From contig NC_012963.1 in NCBI RefSeq assembly GCF_000027005.1, forward strand, positions 2,480,001-2,544,000: a stretch of DNA of 64,000 nt, given 5' to 3'. Positions 1 through 9,675 of the stretch are shown here, in pieces. The translations under genes were made by a program, and so were the position numbers. The notes beneath the pieces were generated by a model that worked only from the letters and a program-made list of their open reading frames with translations, had not been told where the DNA came from and did not search any database. The stretch is from Komagataella phaffii GS115 (Eukaryota > Ascomycota > Pichiomycetes > Pichiales > Pichiaceae). The stretch's first letter is position 1; every line of letters begins with the position of its first letter.

Positions 1-982
1 GAGCCATCTAACAGATAAGGGCGCTGGAGAAGCCCTGGGATCAGTTAGCACATGAAAGAAACATGAAATCGCGAAGGTGAAGAGGTGACTGTGAACTAAT
101 TTTTTTTTCTTTCCTTGCAATATTTATTTCCTCCCTTTCTTTCCACCTTCCAGTCACCTCAATCAAACAAGGTTGTCGTTACAACCAGTTCTGTATGTAT
201 ACAGACCTGGAGGTGATTTTTTGACGATTCCAACGCATAATTGTGCTATTCTGTGATGACAAGTTGTCGCCCCAGACGGAGCTATAATGACCGATTCGAT
301 TAACACTGAAAATTCTGACGGATAGCACGATGCATGGAATTGGACAAGGCTGGTATGGTTTGAGTGGTCGGTGGTTTAATGAGAGGATGAAGATGTATTA
401 AATTTATTTTTCAGTAGGGTCCTACTTTGTGTTATTTCTGAATGGGTGGCTAGCAGGATATACATTGAAGAGCCAGAAACCCTTCACCTGTTCCTAAATC
501 TGTTTGCCGTGTTTACTCATCTTGTTAGCTATGCTCTTTTTTATTCTCAGATATCTTGCGACTCTTCAGTCAACCTTCTAGCTGACCATGAATGTGTTTC
601 CTTTAAAATTACTCTTGCTCTTCAAACTGATTATAATTATTCTATTTTTTGATGTTGGTTTGAATGGAGAATATTTGATATCTTCAAGATGAGTGCTAGG
701 AAGCTGGAAAGCTGGAAAGGTATTTTGCAAGATCTCAGAACAACTCCCACATCTCAACTTGAATTCCATTCTCAGCCATATAGTAAATTGGTCATTCAGG
801 TGTATTATTCATTCACTTCATTTCACAACAGAATACCATCGTACCTCTTTCTTGAGTTCCCTATACAGTTCATTCAATCCAGCTCTCCCAGACCTCCAAA
901 TCAAGGTCGTGTACTTTCTGATCGTGCTTACCCAATAGCGACATTTTCAATCAGCATCAAATCCATCAAGCTATCAACATCC
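1..982. other. Intergenic DNA at left edge
   Basis: No convincing gene was found on either strand. Only short frames without family resemblance occur. The last few hundred bases should contain the promoter and 5' leader of the complex I subunit gene that starts at 983. The first bases could be the 3' flank of a gene outside the window. Confidence 0.5.
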
Positions 983-1353
983 ATGTCTTCCAAGTTTGTT
1001 TTTCCAAAAGTCGTCAAGGAACTCAGATTCTTCCTGTCGCAGACTGGTGAGGCTTCTGTTCCTTTAAGGTAAGTTTTTAAGCCAAATTTGGCTACATTTG
1101 GTGCCACTTTCATGCATCCACAAGCTAATGCAAAGGCCCCCATAAACTCAAAGACTAACACAACAGATCCTTCCTGACCAAAACGTACCCAGCTATCAAA
1201 AAGGCAAACCCAACTTTACCAATTCTAATCAGGGAAGCCTACGGAATTCCACCAAGCGTCACTGCCAGACTCGAAAAGGGCCATGAAGTCAAGACGAACC
1301 TGGAAGGATTCTCTGCTGACCAAATTGCCAAAACTTTACAGTCCATTGCTTAG
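983..1353 (+). CDS. Complex I accessory subunit, NDUFA2/B8 type (spliced)
   Basis: Two exons, 983-1068 and 1167-1353, give a 90-residue protein. The intron (1069-1166) has a GTAAGT donor, a GACTAAC branch site at 1153-1159 and a CAG acceptor; the junction completes an Arg codon. The protein is a small thioredoxin-like L51/S25/CI-B8 domain: an early segment containing KELRFFLSQTGE, then ANPTLPILIREAYG and a C-terminal helix. This family is the B8 (NDUFA2) subunit of the matrix arm of NADH:ubiquinone oxidoreductase. S. cerevisiae has no complex I, so the gene points to a yeast outside that lineage. The family could also be a mitoribosomal L51/S25 relative, but the length and the IREA motif favour B8. 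The start is the first ATG of exon 1; neither exon is complete without splicing. Confidence 0.82.
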
Positions 1354-1582
1354 ATACTGAAATACTCCTGTATAATACACAACCCTTATTTATTGCCCAA
1401 GTGGCCCGCATTTTTCAATATTCAGAGTAACCTCCCTTTGAGGTCATCTTACGTAATATGTCAATATGCACTTAATAATCTCTTACTCATCCCAGTATCT
1501 GCCGGCCGGAGTGGTGTGTTTTTGTGTGCCTGTGCCGTGCTCATAAAAGAAAGCGACTGTCACTTGAATGGACAGTTGAGTT

Positions 1583-2632
1583 ATGAACACGGTCTACATT
1601 CTACTTGCTGCGGTAACACTTTGTATGTCCCTGTTTTCGAACAAAATATTTTCGTTTTTTCCCACTTCAACTCAACCTGTGAAAACTGCAATGACAAAAC
1701 GTCATACTTCCTTCGATTTAGTCCAGAAGGACTACAAAACCCCAGTATTTTTTTTAAGCCATGGTGGCCCCACTTTCATGTATCCTAAAGCAGACTTTGG
1801 TGGAGATACTGGGGCTTTCAACAAAACTAAATCCATCGGAAAGTACATTAGGAATATTTTGAATCCTGACTTTCTCATTGTCGTCTCGGCCCATTGGCAG
1901 TCCAACTTGAAGGATACCGTAGAGATTGCAGTGCCCAACCTTCTTCAGATGGACAACAAACTTGATGCATCGGAAAATGAGCTGATACATGACTTCTACG
2001 GGTTCCCCAGTCACATGTACAAAGAACAATTCCATTCCCTGTCCTGTATGGATTTGGCTAACACAATCAAACAGACACTCACAGAAAACGGCATAAAAGC
2101 CAAACTGACCCAAAGAGGCATTGATCACGGTGTGTGGGTACCATTCAAACCCGCTTTCACAGAGCCAAATGTAGCCGATTCTGGGAATCTCGATGTTCCC
2201 TTTCCGTTGGTTCAGGTTTCATTGGCAGGATCTGACGACTTTGATATACAGTTTAAATTGGGCCAAGTTTTGGGAAATTTTAGAGATAAGAACGGTGTGA
2301 TTGTCTGTTCCGGAATGTCCGTCCATAACTTGGGTGATATTGGGGCCTCCATGCAATATCCCAAACAGGTGGTTCCCTACGCCTTTGGCTTCAATGAAGT
2401 TTTGAGAAACCTGTTCAAGAAGCCAAGCGAACTCCAAAGTTTCAAAACCATCTTGACCAACGAAGAATCAAGGAAACTGTACCTCAAGTCTCACCCTTCC
2501 GCAGAACATTTCCTTCCACTGGTTGTGGCCGGCGGAGCTGGAGAGAAGGAGGAGGTGGAAGAGCTGTACAACAATGAGACATTTTCCCTGGGATGGGGTA
2601 TTTACAGATTTGGAGATGAACCAAAGCTATAA
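1583..2632 (+). CDS. LigB/DODA-type extradiol dioxygenase
   Basis: The 349-residue protein belongs to the class III extradiol ring-cleavage family (LigB; 4,5-DOPA dioxygenase-like). Visible signatures are the metal-site stretch LSHGGPTF near residue 58, VVSAHW near 100, and DHGVWVPF near 180 with its conserved His. These enzymes use non-haem iron or zinc to open catecholic rings; the real substrate here is unknown. The first about 25 residues are strongly hydrophobic and look like a signal anchor or leader, followed by an internal Met at about residue 37 (MTKRHTSF) that lies just before the catalytic domain. Two products from two starts are therefore possible. The gene ends 58 bp from the 3' end of OXA1 on the opposite strand (convergent). 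Confidence 0.8.
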   Translation: MNTVYILLAAVTLCMSLFSNKIFSFFPTSTQPVKTAMTKRHTSFDLVQKDYKTPVFFLSHGGPTFMYPKADFGGDTGAFNKTKSIGKYIRNILNPDFLIVVSAHWQSNLKDTVEIAVPNLLQMDNKLDASENELIHDFYGFPSHMYKEQFHSLSCMDLANTIKQTLTENGIKAKLTQRGIDHGVWVPFKPAFTEPNVADSGNLDVPFPLVQVSLAGSDDFDIQFKLGQVLGNFRDKNGVIVCSGMSVHNLGDIGASMQYPKQVVPYAFGFNEVLRNLFKKPSELQSFKTILTNEESRKLYLKSHPSAEHFLPLVVAGGAGEKEEVEELYNNETFSLGWGIYRFGDEPKL

Positions 2633-2690
2633 TTGTATATTCAAGCTTATGTATGTACAGGATATTCTGGAGAGGTGGATAGAGTGCCTC

Positions 2691-3821
2691 TTAAGACTTC
2701 TTGGACTTTCTCTTACGAATAATTACCTCTCCCGTCTTGGAACGAGCCTTACGGACCTTCAAAGCCTCTTCCAGAGCAGCAGCTTGTGCTGCCTTGGACT
2801 CGGCACTCTTCTTCGTCTCTTGCGCAAATTTCTTGATACCATCAAACATACCTTCAGCCTCCTCACCTGGTTTCTTCACTCGTGGAACAATTTCTTGCAA
2901 CCCTGCAATCTTGCGGAAAACCTTGTTCCTTAGTAATGCACTCTGGACGAAAGAACAGGCAGCATTAGTTGCAAAATAGAGGACCACGCCGGAGGATAAG
3001 TTCATGGTGAAAGGAATAGAAAGCGTGGGGAGAACATATGTTAACAGTTTCTGAGTGCCGGGCGAAAAATTAGAAGCACCTGTTTCTCCGCCAAGCTTCA
3101 TAGAAGTCATAAAAGTAGCAGCAGAAATTAATTGCAATCCTAGGTATGGATCAGCAGCTGATAAGTCTGGGAACCAGTAAGCTCCTTGGGTGGGGAACCC
3201 ATCAACCGGCAGAAGAGCCATGTGACGAAGAGCAGTGAAAAATCCAATAGCAATGGGAAATTGTAGGAATGGGGCCATCATATATCTGTACTTGATTCCA
3301 TATTTGGCAGTAATTTGCTTTCTCATTAGAGCAGCCTTCTGACGTTCACCGACAGTCTGGGCATCTCTGATAACCTTCATACACTCGTCCATCTCTGGTT
3401 TGGCCTTTGCAGAACGAGCCATAGTGTCAGAACTCTTAACGAATAGTGGAAACATGACCACTCTGATGGCTATAGTAGTAGCTACAATGGTACCCCACCA
3501 TGGTAATCCCGAGTAGACATGGACGTATTCCAGGGTACGTTCTAGAACATCTGGAGGCCACCACCAGCTTTGAGCCATGCCCACAGAGTTCAAGTATCCC
3601 AGTTGATCATGCGTAAGCGTGGTCACTGTATCTGTGAAAGTGTTGGCAGCTTCAGGGAAAGACTGCAGCTTCGTAGAGATCTCATCAATTGGAGCAGAAC
3701 TGGATGAAGAATTAAACCTAGCACCCACAAGAGGAAAAGTAGCGCGCAGCGCAGGAACTTTGGGCGCTGAGTGAATCAGGGCAAAGGGTCTGGACCCAGA
3801 CTTCAGGATCCTAGGAAACAT
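2691..3821 (-). CDS. OXA1: Mitochondrial inner-membrane insertase Oxa1
   Basis: The product (376 residues) is a YidC/Oxa1/Alb3-family insertase that places mitochondrially encoded and conservatively sorted proteins in the inner membrane. The N-terminus MFPRILKSGSRPF and the next 35 residues are Arg/Ser-rich without acidic residues, a typical presequence. The conserved core follows: a GLPWW segment opening the first transmembrane helix, an Arg-containing helix (IAIRVVMFPLFV), a matrix loop, then further helices to about residue 305. The C-terminal 60 residues are highly basic (ending RKRKSKKS), as expected for the ribosome-binding tail. The frame extends 27 codons upstream, but only to a TTG codon and with acidic residues, so the ATG at 3821 is chosen. 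It is divergent from the neighbouring PET122 candidate, as OXA1 and PET122 are in S. cerevisiae. Confidence 0.93.
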   Translation of the reverse strand: MFPRILKSGSRPFALIHSAPKVPALRATFPLVGARFNSSSSSAPIDEISTKLQSFPEAANTFTDTVTTLTHDQLGYLNSVGMAQSWWWPPDVLERTLEYVHVYSGLPWWGTIVATTIAIRVVMFPLFVKSSDTMARSAKAKPEMDECMKVIRDAQTVGERQKAALMRKQITAKYGIKYRYMMAPFLQFPIAIGFFTALRHMALLPVDGFPTQGAYWFPDLSAADPYLGLQLISAATFMTSMKLGGETGASNFSPGTQKLLTYVLPTLSIPFTMNLSSGVVLYFATNAACSFVQSALLRNKVFRKIAGLQEIVPRVKKPGEEAEGMFDGIKKFAQETKKSAESKAAQAAALEEALKVRKARSKTGEVIIRKRKSKKS

Positions 3822-3988
3822 TTGCTCTAGTTGATGAAGTGAAAAGTCTTGGTAGATGATGTTGGTAGACGAGTGGAAAATGGTGTTGGGATCCAAGAAC
3901 AAACCATCTCACCTTACATTTCTCAAGGAAGGGAACTTGATCAAACGATCCCAGAATTACACCCTTTTCGGCGTCTGTCCCTCCTGTG

Positions 3989-5515
3989 ATGCTTAGACGA
4001 GTAGCCCGCTGCACTATGGGCGGTGGCCATTTGTCTAGCAGGTATTTTTTCAGGAGTTTGAACGTCCAGATGGGCACTCAATCAAGCATCGTGCATTTGA
4101 AACAATCGGCCCAAGACTACATCAATTTGTTTTCCTCGCCCAACAGCTCTGTTCTGCAACTTTCTACGGTCGACAGTTCCGGGATCAGCCAGCTGCTAGT
4201 GAATTTGCTGGTATTAGAGGAGTATGATTTGTCTGATCGGCTGTCCAAAGCGGTGTTTCAAAGTGATTTTTATCAGCTGGACAACGACTCGCTTTTATTA
4301 TTGATAAAGATCATTGAAAAATACGAAAGACCGTTGCAGCAGAAACTGGAATTGTTCAAGCATATTCTGTCCAAACTGTCAGAACAGTCAGGGGCTGATA
4401 TTGACGCGGAATTGAACGTCCAGCAGGAACTTTTGAACACAACTACAAGATTAATAGAGGAGGAAGAAGCCTTAGGCCTAGAACTAACAAACTTTCTGCT
4501 AGCTCTCCCTAGAACGTCATTGATATCCAGTGTTTTGTTGCACGCACTAACCATTCAAAACCATTATAGACACGCATTCATTTTGATTGATAACTGCATT
4601 CATGAGAATGTGCCCTTGAACCGATTTACATTGGACAACTATTGTTATCATGTAGCCCGTCAGGGGCTTTTGGATCCCCTCGTTTACATGATAAGATTAA
4701 TTGAAGGCACATCATATCTACGGATTAACTCCCAGCTAATAAGGCTGCTTTTGACCCAGGCTCTAGAGCACGGTAGAATCGATTTGGTGGAGAAGTGGTG
4801 GCTAAAATATATAGTCCGATCTCGAAGGTCTGTCTTCCTGGGCGAAAATGTGCTCAAGAACATTGTCTATCTGGCATCTGAATACGGAGCCAACAAGCTT
4901 ATCATACGGGTGAAAAGGTTTCTCCATTTACAAAATCCTGTCCTTCTAGCCTCGTACGATTGGAGAAGGTTATTAGGTATATCCCTCTTCGAGGCAGATA
5001 TGCTACGTTGTGGCACGACTAGTGCCAATTATCTCTTCTACAAGCTTGAACTCAACAATATGAACATCCGTGCAGTTGAACTTCCCAATCTGCAAACACA
5101 GTTAGCAAGCACAGATATCCTGGATGATTCCACAAAGATTGCCAACCTAATCTACAATTCCAAGAGAGAAGAAATATGTCGACCGTTACTACTGAGTCTC
5201 GTCATCGCACTAATAAACCAGCATAAAGGCGGTGCCGCGTTGGACTTGCTTGACCAGTGGTACGCACACTCCAAAGACGTTGAGAAAGACGAGGAAGTCT
5301 GTTTCTATCATCTCAGAGCACTCTTATCAGTTGGAGATAAGGATAGAGTTATGGAGTGTCTCGAAACACAGTTCAATAATGTTACACTAAGTCCTAGACT
5401 TTACTACTTGATCTCTGCCGAATTGGAAGGCTCTCCAGTTGAGTTTCATTTGCAGAGGTTGAAGGATCGAGCAGCCAAGGATTCCACTTGGGTACAGACG
5501 GCTTCCATAGGGTGA
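3989..5515 (+). CDS. PET122: Probable mitochondrial translational activator (PET122 by position)
   Basis: The 508-residue protein opens with MLRRVARCTMGGGHLSSRYFFR, an Arg-rich, acid-free mitochondrial presequence. The rest is almost entirely predicted helix with repeated Leu-rich helical pairs (PPR/TPR-like in style) and no catalytic motif. Sequence alone does not name it. The neighbourhood does: it is divergent from OXA1 and followed on the same strand by the YER152C-type aminotransferase, exactly the S. cerevisiae arrangement OXA1-PET122-YER152C. Pet122 helps translate COX3 mRNA on the inner membrane. The S. cerevisiae protein is, from memory, about half this length, so orthology would mean strong length change, as is common for these fast-evolving activators. 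Start: the ATG at 3989 directly follows an in-frame GTG. Confidence 0.6.
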   Translation: MLRRVARCTMGGGHLSSRYFFRSLNVQMGTQSSIVHLKQSAQDYINLFSSPNSSVLQLSTVDSSGISQLLVNLLVLEEYDLSDRLSKAVFQSDFYQLDNDSLLLLIKIIEKYERPLQQKLELFKHILSKLSEQSGADIDAELNVQQELLNTTTRLIEEEEALGLELTNFLLALPRTSLISSVLLHALTIQNHYRHAFILIDNCIHENVPLNRFTLDNYCYHVARQGLLDPLVYMIRLIEGTSYLRINSQLIRLLLTQALEHGRIDLVEKWWLKYIVRSRRSVFLGENVLKNIVYLASEYGANKLIIRVKRFLHLQNPVLLASYDWRRLLGISLFEADMLRCGTTSANYLFYKLELNNMNIRAVELPNLQTQLASTDILDDSTKIANLIYNSKREEICRPLLLSLVIALINQHKGGAALDLLDQWYAHSKDVEKDEEVCFYHLRALLSVGDKDRVMECLETQFNNVTLSPRLYYLISAELEGSPVEFHLQRLKDRAAKDSTWVQTASIG

Positions 5516-5645
5516 TCAGTGTGAAGTCTGCATAAGGACCCCGTCTAGTGACTTCACCATCTCCTTTCGCGACTGGCTGTCTCTTACCGACCTTTTTTGC
5601 CGGACAGAGCGTAAGTCTCCACTCTCATTATTTTCACTCCTATCA

Positions 5646-6965
5646 ATGAAAACTCCAATCAACTTTTTCCGTGGGCACCCAACATCTTCGCTATTGCCAT
5701 ATGGTGAGATTGCAGAGGCATCAGTTCGTGTCATGAGGAAGTTCCAAGAAAGACCTGATCTTTACGAGTTTGACGGGTCAGATAATAGAGGCCCTCTGGA
5801 GTATGGGAATGACTTTGGAAATGACGATATTCGAGAAATTATAGCCAAATGGAACGATTCATGGTTCAGAAAGTCATCATTTCCGTTCTCAGAAACTGAT
5901 GTAAATGTTATCAACATCACAGGCGGGGCATCATCTGGTGCCACTACTATTTTGAACCAATGCACCCACCCAAAGGTGACTAAACAGGTCTTCGTTGTGA
6001 CTCCTACGTATTTTCTCGTCAATAGTTTGCTCATTGATGCTGGACTTGGCGGTAGATTGACTGCAATTGAGGAAGATGATCAAGGGCAAATTGACTTGGA
6101 AGAGCTGGAACGTTTGCTGATTAAGTTCACTGATCCGGATGAAAAAACCACTATTAATCAAGACATCATGAGCGACAATGTCGAGGGTGCAACAGATCCT
6201 TCCCGTGCTCCCAGAAAGTTTTATCGTTTTGCCATGTATTTGATCCCCACGTTCAGTAATCCAAAGGGAGGAGTGTTAGACTATGAACATAGAGTGGCCC
6301 TAGTGGAACTGGCCAGAAAGTATGACCTGTTGCTGATATCTGATGACGTCTATGATTACTTGAGATATGATGGTAGTGAGCTTTTGCCTAGACTATCCAC
6401 TATCGATAGAGCTACTCGCACATCTCGATACGGGAATACAGTGGCCAATTGTACTTTCAGTAAACTTGTTGGGCCAGGTTTAAGAGTAGGTTGGCAGGAA
6501 ACCGCATCCCCACATCTGACGGAAGTATTATCACAGGGAGGTTTTGTGAAATCAGGAGGTGTTGCAGGACAAATGTCGTCTTTCCTGGTAGCTGATCTGA
6601 TTAGTACAGGAACAATAGACAGAATAATTCATCATCTCAATGAAGTTTACCAACTTCGAGCCAAAACTTTGAAACACCTGCTAGACACATATCTGCCCAA
6701 AGGTACAACATATACAGGAGGCAATGGAGGATATTTCATGTGGGTAACCCTTCCGGACAAGTACGACACCCGCTCAATTGTTCAAGATTTGAGTGCAAAT
6801 TACAATGTTTTACTTGCTAGTGGAGACAAATGTGAAGTAGAAGGTGATCCCAGACACTGGGGGCTTCATTCCGTTCGTTTATGCCTTAGTTATCTTCCAG
6901 AAGAGGAAATGACCGAGGGAGTGAAAATCTGGGGTAAAGTCTGTGAGGACCATCTTATAGGTTAA
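5646..6965 (+). CDS. PLP-dependent aminotransferase, YER152C-like
   Basis: The 439-residue protein is a fold-type I aminotransferase of the class I/II group close to Aro8/kynurenine aminotransferases. Recognisable parts are INFFRGHPTSSLLP at the N-terminus, NITGGASSGATTI in the cofactor-binding part, the substrate/PLP region PTFSNPKGGVLDYEHR, an ISDDVYDYLRY segment carrying the PLP-ring Asp and Tyr, and FSKLVGPGLRVGW carrying the Schiff-base Lys and the Arg after it. The substrate is not established for the S. cerevisiae relative YER152C either; 2-aminoadipate or aromatic amino acids are reasonable guesses. It lies 130 bp after the PET122 candidate on the same strand and 66 bp before SHU2. 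The first ATG is used. Confidence 0.85.
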   Translation: MKTPINFFRGHPTSSLLPYGEIAEASVRVMRKFQERPDLYEFDGSDNRGPLEYGNDFGNDDIREIIAKWNDSWFRKSSFPFSETDVNVINITGGASSGATTILNQCTHPKVTKQVFVVTPTYFLVNSLLIDAGLGGRLTAIEEDDQGQIDLEELERLLIKFTDPDEKTTINQDIMSDNVEGATDPSRAPRKFYRFAMYLIPTFSNPKGGVLDYEHRVALVELARKYDLLLISDDVYDYLRYDGSELLPRLSTIDRATRTSRYGNTVANCTFSKLVGPGLRVGWQETASPHLTEVLSQGGFVKSGGVAGQMSSFLVADLISTGTIDRIIHHLNEVYQLRAKTLKHLLDTYLPKGTTYTGGNGGYFMWVTLPDKYDTRSIVQDLSANYNVLLASGDKCEVEGDPRHWGLHSVRLCLSYLPEEEMTEGVKIWGKVCEDHLIG

Positions 6966-6968
6966 GTA

Positions 6969-6976
6969 TCACGTGA
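6969..6976. promoter_or_regulatory. TCACGTGA E-box upstream of SHU2
   Basis: A perfect 8-bp palindrome with a CACGTG core lies about 56 bp upstream of the SHU2 start codon. In yeasts such sites bind Cbf1 or other bHLH factors. Function is inferred from sequence and position only. Confidence 0.4.
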
Positions 6977-7031
6977 CCACTGTATAGTTCATTTTAACAC
7001 CCAAACCAACACTTTCTTGTGCGATTTATAG

Positions 7032-7520
7032 ATGGAGAAGGATGAGCAAGAAAAGGAGAGAGAGTTCAACCAAATAGCCAACCAATTGATAGAAGGCTTG
7101 TTCCGTTCGGGCCGTGGAAGTGAAATGGCTTCTATAAAGGTTGATGACGCCAAATCGGTTGCCCTGGCAGCTTTATACCCAAAAACCTTTTACAGAGGCC
7201 TTGAGTTGTTAGAGACGCGTTCGATGTACGAGATTCAGTACCAAAATGCCACATTCTTTGTTGTGAAGGATTCTCCAAAGGCAGGCAACAGTGGGGAGTG
7301 CTATTATAGGATTGAAAAGGACGGCTGTTTTTGTTCTTGTCCTACTTTTATTGAACTTTTGGAACAATCGAGTTCCAAATTATGTGAACATGTTCTAGCC
7401 TGGAAACTTTACGACGGGAACAAAGATTTTTTGGCCAATTATTCGGAGAACCTGATTCATGTAGAAAACCTAGAGGAAATGGAGGATTATCTGAAATGGT
7501 GTAAGCTATGTTTTCTCTGA
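7032..7520 (+). CDS. SHU2: Shu complex subunit Shu2 (SWIM zinc finger)
   Basis: The 162-residue protein carries a SWIM-type zinc motif near residues 99-120: Cys-Phe-Cys-Ser-Cys, then a 14-residue spacer, then Cys-Glu-His, followed by VLAWKL. This is the hallmark of the Shu2/SWS1 family, which with Rad51 paralogues promotes Rad51 filament formation in error-free repair and replication-fork tolerance. Length is close to the usual size of about 200-220 but somewhat short. Position supports the call: in S. cerevisiae SHU2 is in the RAD55-SED1-SHU2 cluster, and here a RAD55-like gene and the SED1-like GCW14 lie on the same chromosomal block. The next 1.8 kb downstream is empty, and an accessory region starts there. 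Confidence 0.8.
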   Translation: MEKDEQEKEREFNQIANQLIEGLFRSGRGSEMASIKVDDAKSVALAALYPKTFYRGLELLETRSMYEIQYQNATFFVVKDSPKAGNSGECYYRIEKDGCFCSCPTFIELLEQSSSKLCEHVLAWKLYDGNKDFLANYSENLIHVENLEEMEDYLKWCKLCFL

Positions 7521-9294
7521 GAGAGAAGGGGTGGGGTGACGGAATGCATGCTAGGGGTATTGGTAGGCAGATCCAGGGCGGTATGGTAGTTTCACATTTC
7601 CGAGTAAGTGCCACATTGAATTGCATTGGATGTTCAAGAGCGACACAGAGAGATGAACCGTTGCATGATGCATTGTATGTTAGTGCGCAATTACTGTACA
7701 TGCATAACGTCCCAGCTATCACCTTGAATAATGCAAAAACGTTATTACGTCTGAAAACTGCACGAAGTGAACGACTTCATCGATACATGCCTTTCGTTTT
7801 CCCTGACAAATTACCAAGGTGAAATGAAGCAACTGGTTTAGTTTTAAGCCTTGTGAGATTGCAAAAAGAATGCTTCTCTCAGATATATCTGGATATTAAC
7901 TTTTGAGGTGACCTTTGAAAATTGCCAAACGAAAAGCCATCCGACCATTTGAGTCTGTGAATCTCAACTAATGAGTTAAGTTGAGAATTTTTTGCTTGCC
8001 TTGCAAGGCCATGAGTGTTGAGCGAGCCAAAGTTCACCAAAGCTTCAAAGACTGACTAAAATCCTTTACGTTGTTTCTGGAGGTATAATTCATAAGTAAA
8101 ATTAATTAGACGTTACATACATACCTAGAAAATTGACTGGAGCTGAAGAAAGGTTTAGAGCTGTTAAGTTCAGCGGACCTTCATATTTAGTGGAAATTGA
8201 GGATAAGAATTTACGGTAACGGCAACAATATTGTTCACACTGACAATAATCTGCTGCAGTAAATGTGTAGATCGAGAGTAAGTGTAACTTAATGATCCTG
8301 TTGCCTGTAGTTGAATCAGTGATATTCCCTAGACCTAACAAATTCTAGATCATCTCAAACAAGCTACCTCCAAAGACAATAAATGATCCTGAGAATTGGA
8401 CCGATCAACGTAGATATTGTTGAACACTATTAAGTTTGTAGAATGCCATATTTTTTGGGTATAACCCAGCAAGATTTGGCACGATTCGCTGCGACCATAC
8501 CTAGCAGGAAGCACCGTTTTCCGTCCGATCAATCGTAGTTAAGCCGCCAAGAGACTGACCTAGTAGTGTGGTGGGAGACCATACGCGAAATTGCATTCTA
8601 TCTTCTCTCTGTCTATTATGATGGTGGAGACCTGATCCTTTAGTTGTGCTTTTACTGGACAGAGACACCATCTTGCATGCTGCTATCTAATACGAAGGGG
8701 GTTGTGTGCTCCCTTGGCCTGGAGATCCAGTGAAGGGTTTTGTTGCATGGGGTTACATGTTTCTGGTTCGAACAGAACGCTTGTTTTGAGTGTTTTATTG
8801 ATGGATACTTGTGCATGTACATTGGTCAACTACAGGCAGTCGATTCTGTAATGCCATATTGTGGTACTAACAAGAGAACTTGCTAACGTTTCTAGAAAAA
8901 AAATCATTCTTTTATACGACACATGAGCTGCGATTATCTAGCCATGATTGGTGACATTTTCTCGTTGTTTTCATGATGCACAAGGTGCCGATGCTGAATC
9001 CTGGATGAATCAGCTACAAAAGTACTATCATGCAACAATGAACCTTATACTAGATCTCTATGCATGGCTTTTGAACACCCAATGCACATCCAGCGTCTAG
9101 CGATTATTAGCATTGTAATAGTACCACATTACGCCTGCCTAAACAGATATCAGGGCTAATAGCGTCCGAAGTGACCAGAAGTTTACACCATAATTTCTAT
9201 GATCGAAGCTGTGCCTTGGATATAAAATTTAAGCTTCAGGATTCAGTACATTCGATGAAAAGAAAAGCATGAAACAAAAATAGAATTAACGAAC
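7521..9294. other. Gene-free spacer, start of accessory region
   Basis: There are 1.77 kb without a recognisable coding region, tRNA or repeat family. Frames are short and unlike any family. Small hairpins occur (8-bp arms at 7962-7969 and 7979-7986), and a tRNA-T-arm-like hairpin at 8761-8777 has no partner arms. The relic at 9295 follows. Confidence 0.5.
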
Positions 9295-9675
9295 TTAAAG
9301 GAACAGTGAAAAAAGGACCCTCCCTCTATAAATGAAGAGCAAGTTAAGCAATGAAACTACTCCAAAAAAAGCTGACCATCTCAGGGTATTTGCTTCTCCA
9401 GTTTGCAAAGAAACCGTTGAAGGGGGTCGGGAAACGGTGTCAGATGTACTTTGGGCCTCATTGTCGGATAAGGCAATGCTTTCGGCTACAGCTGCCAACT
9501 CAGAACCCGATGACTCCACTACTGTTTGAAGTGTACTCAATTCAACTGTTGGTACATGGGTGTCGACCGAAGCATACATTGGCAATGTCATAACGGCGAT
9601 TGTACTTCTATCAGCATCGGTGGTGAAAGCGGTGAACGTGCTCGTCCTTGTATATGTGGGCTCAAGGGTGGTGAG
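9295..9675 (-). pseudogene. Relic of flocculin C-terminus (inverted)
   Basis: The minus strand encodes a piece that closely matches the stalk and GPI-anchor end of the flocculin at 14685-16343. Upstream it has EPTYTRTSTFTAFTTDADRS, matching the WTGTF...TTDADGS repeat; then VELSTLQTVVESSGSE, PPSTVSLQTGEANTLRWSAF and a final hydrophobic stretch. An ATG at 9591 opens a 98-codon frame. The N-terminal PA14 domain is absent and an in-frame TAG lies a little upstream. The original stop is lost and the frame runs on (FIYRGRV...). An internal deletion of about 14 codons is seen against the other copy. It is a decayed, truncated copy in opposite orientation to the main gene. Whether the 98-codon frame is expressed is unknown. 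Confidence 0.75.

Noticed and set aside
3822..3902. 27-codon N-terminal extension of OXA1
   Set aside because: It begins with TTG and is acidic, whereas the ATG at 3821 opens a clear mitochondrial presequence.
7962..7993. Hairpin followed by six T, like a bacterial terminator
   Set aside because: The DNA is yeast nuclear DNA; the arms are only 8 bp and nearby gene ends do not require it.
8761..8777. TTCTG-GTTCGAA-CAGAA hairpin like a tRNA T-arm
   Set aside because: No matching acceptor, D or anticodon arm exists upstream, and the A-box does not fit.
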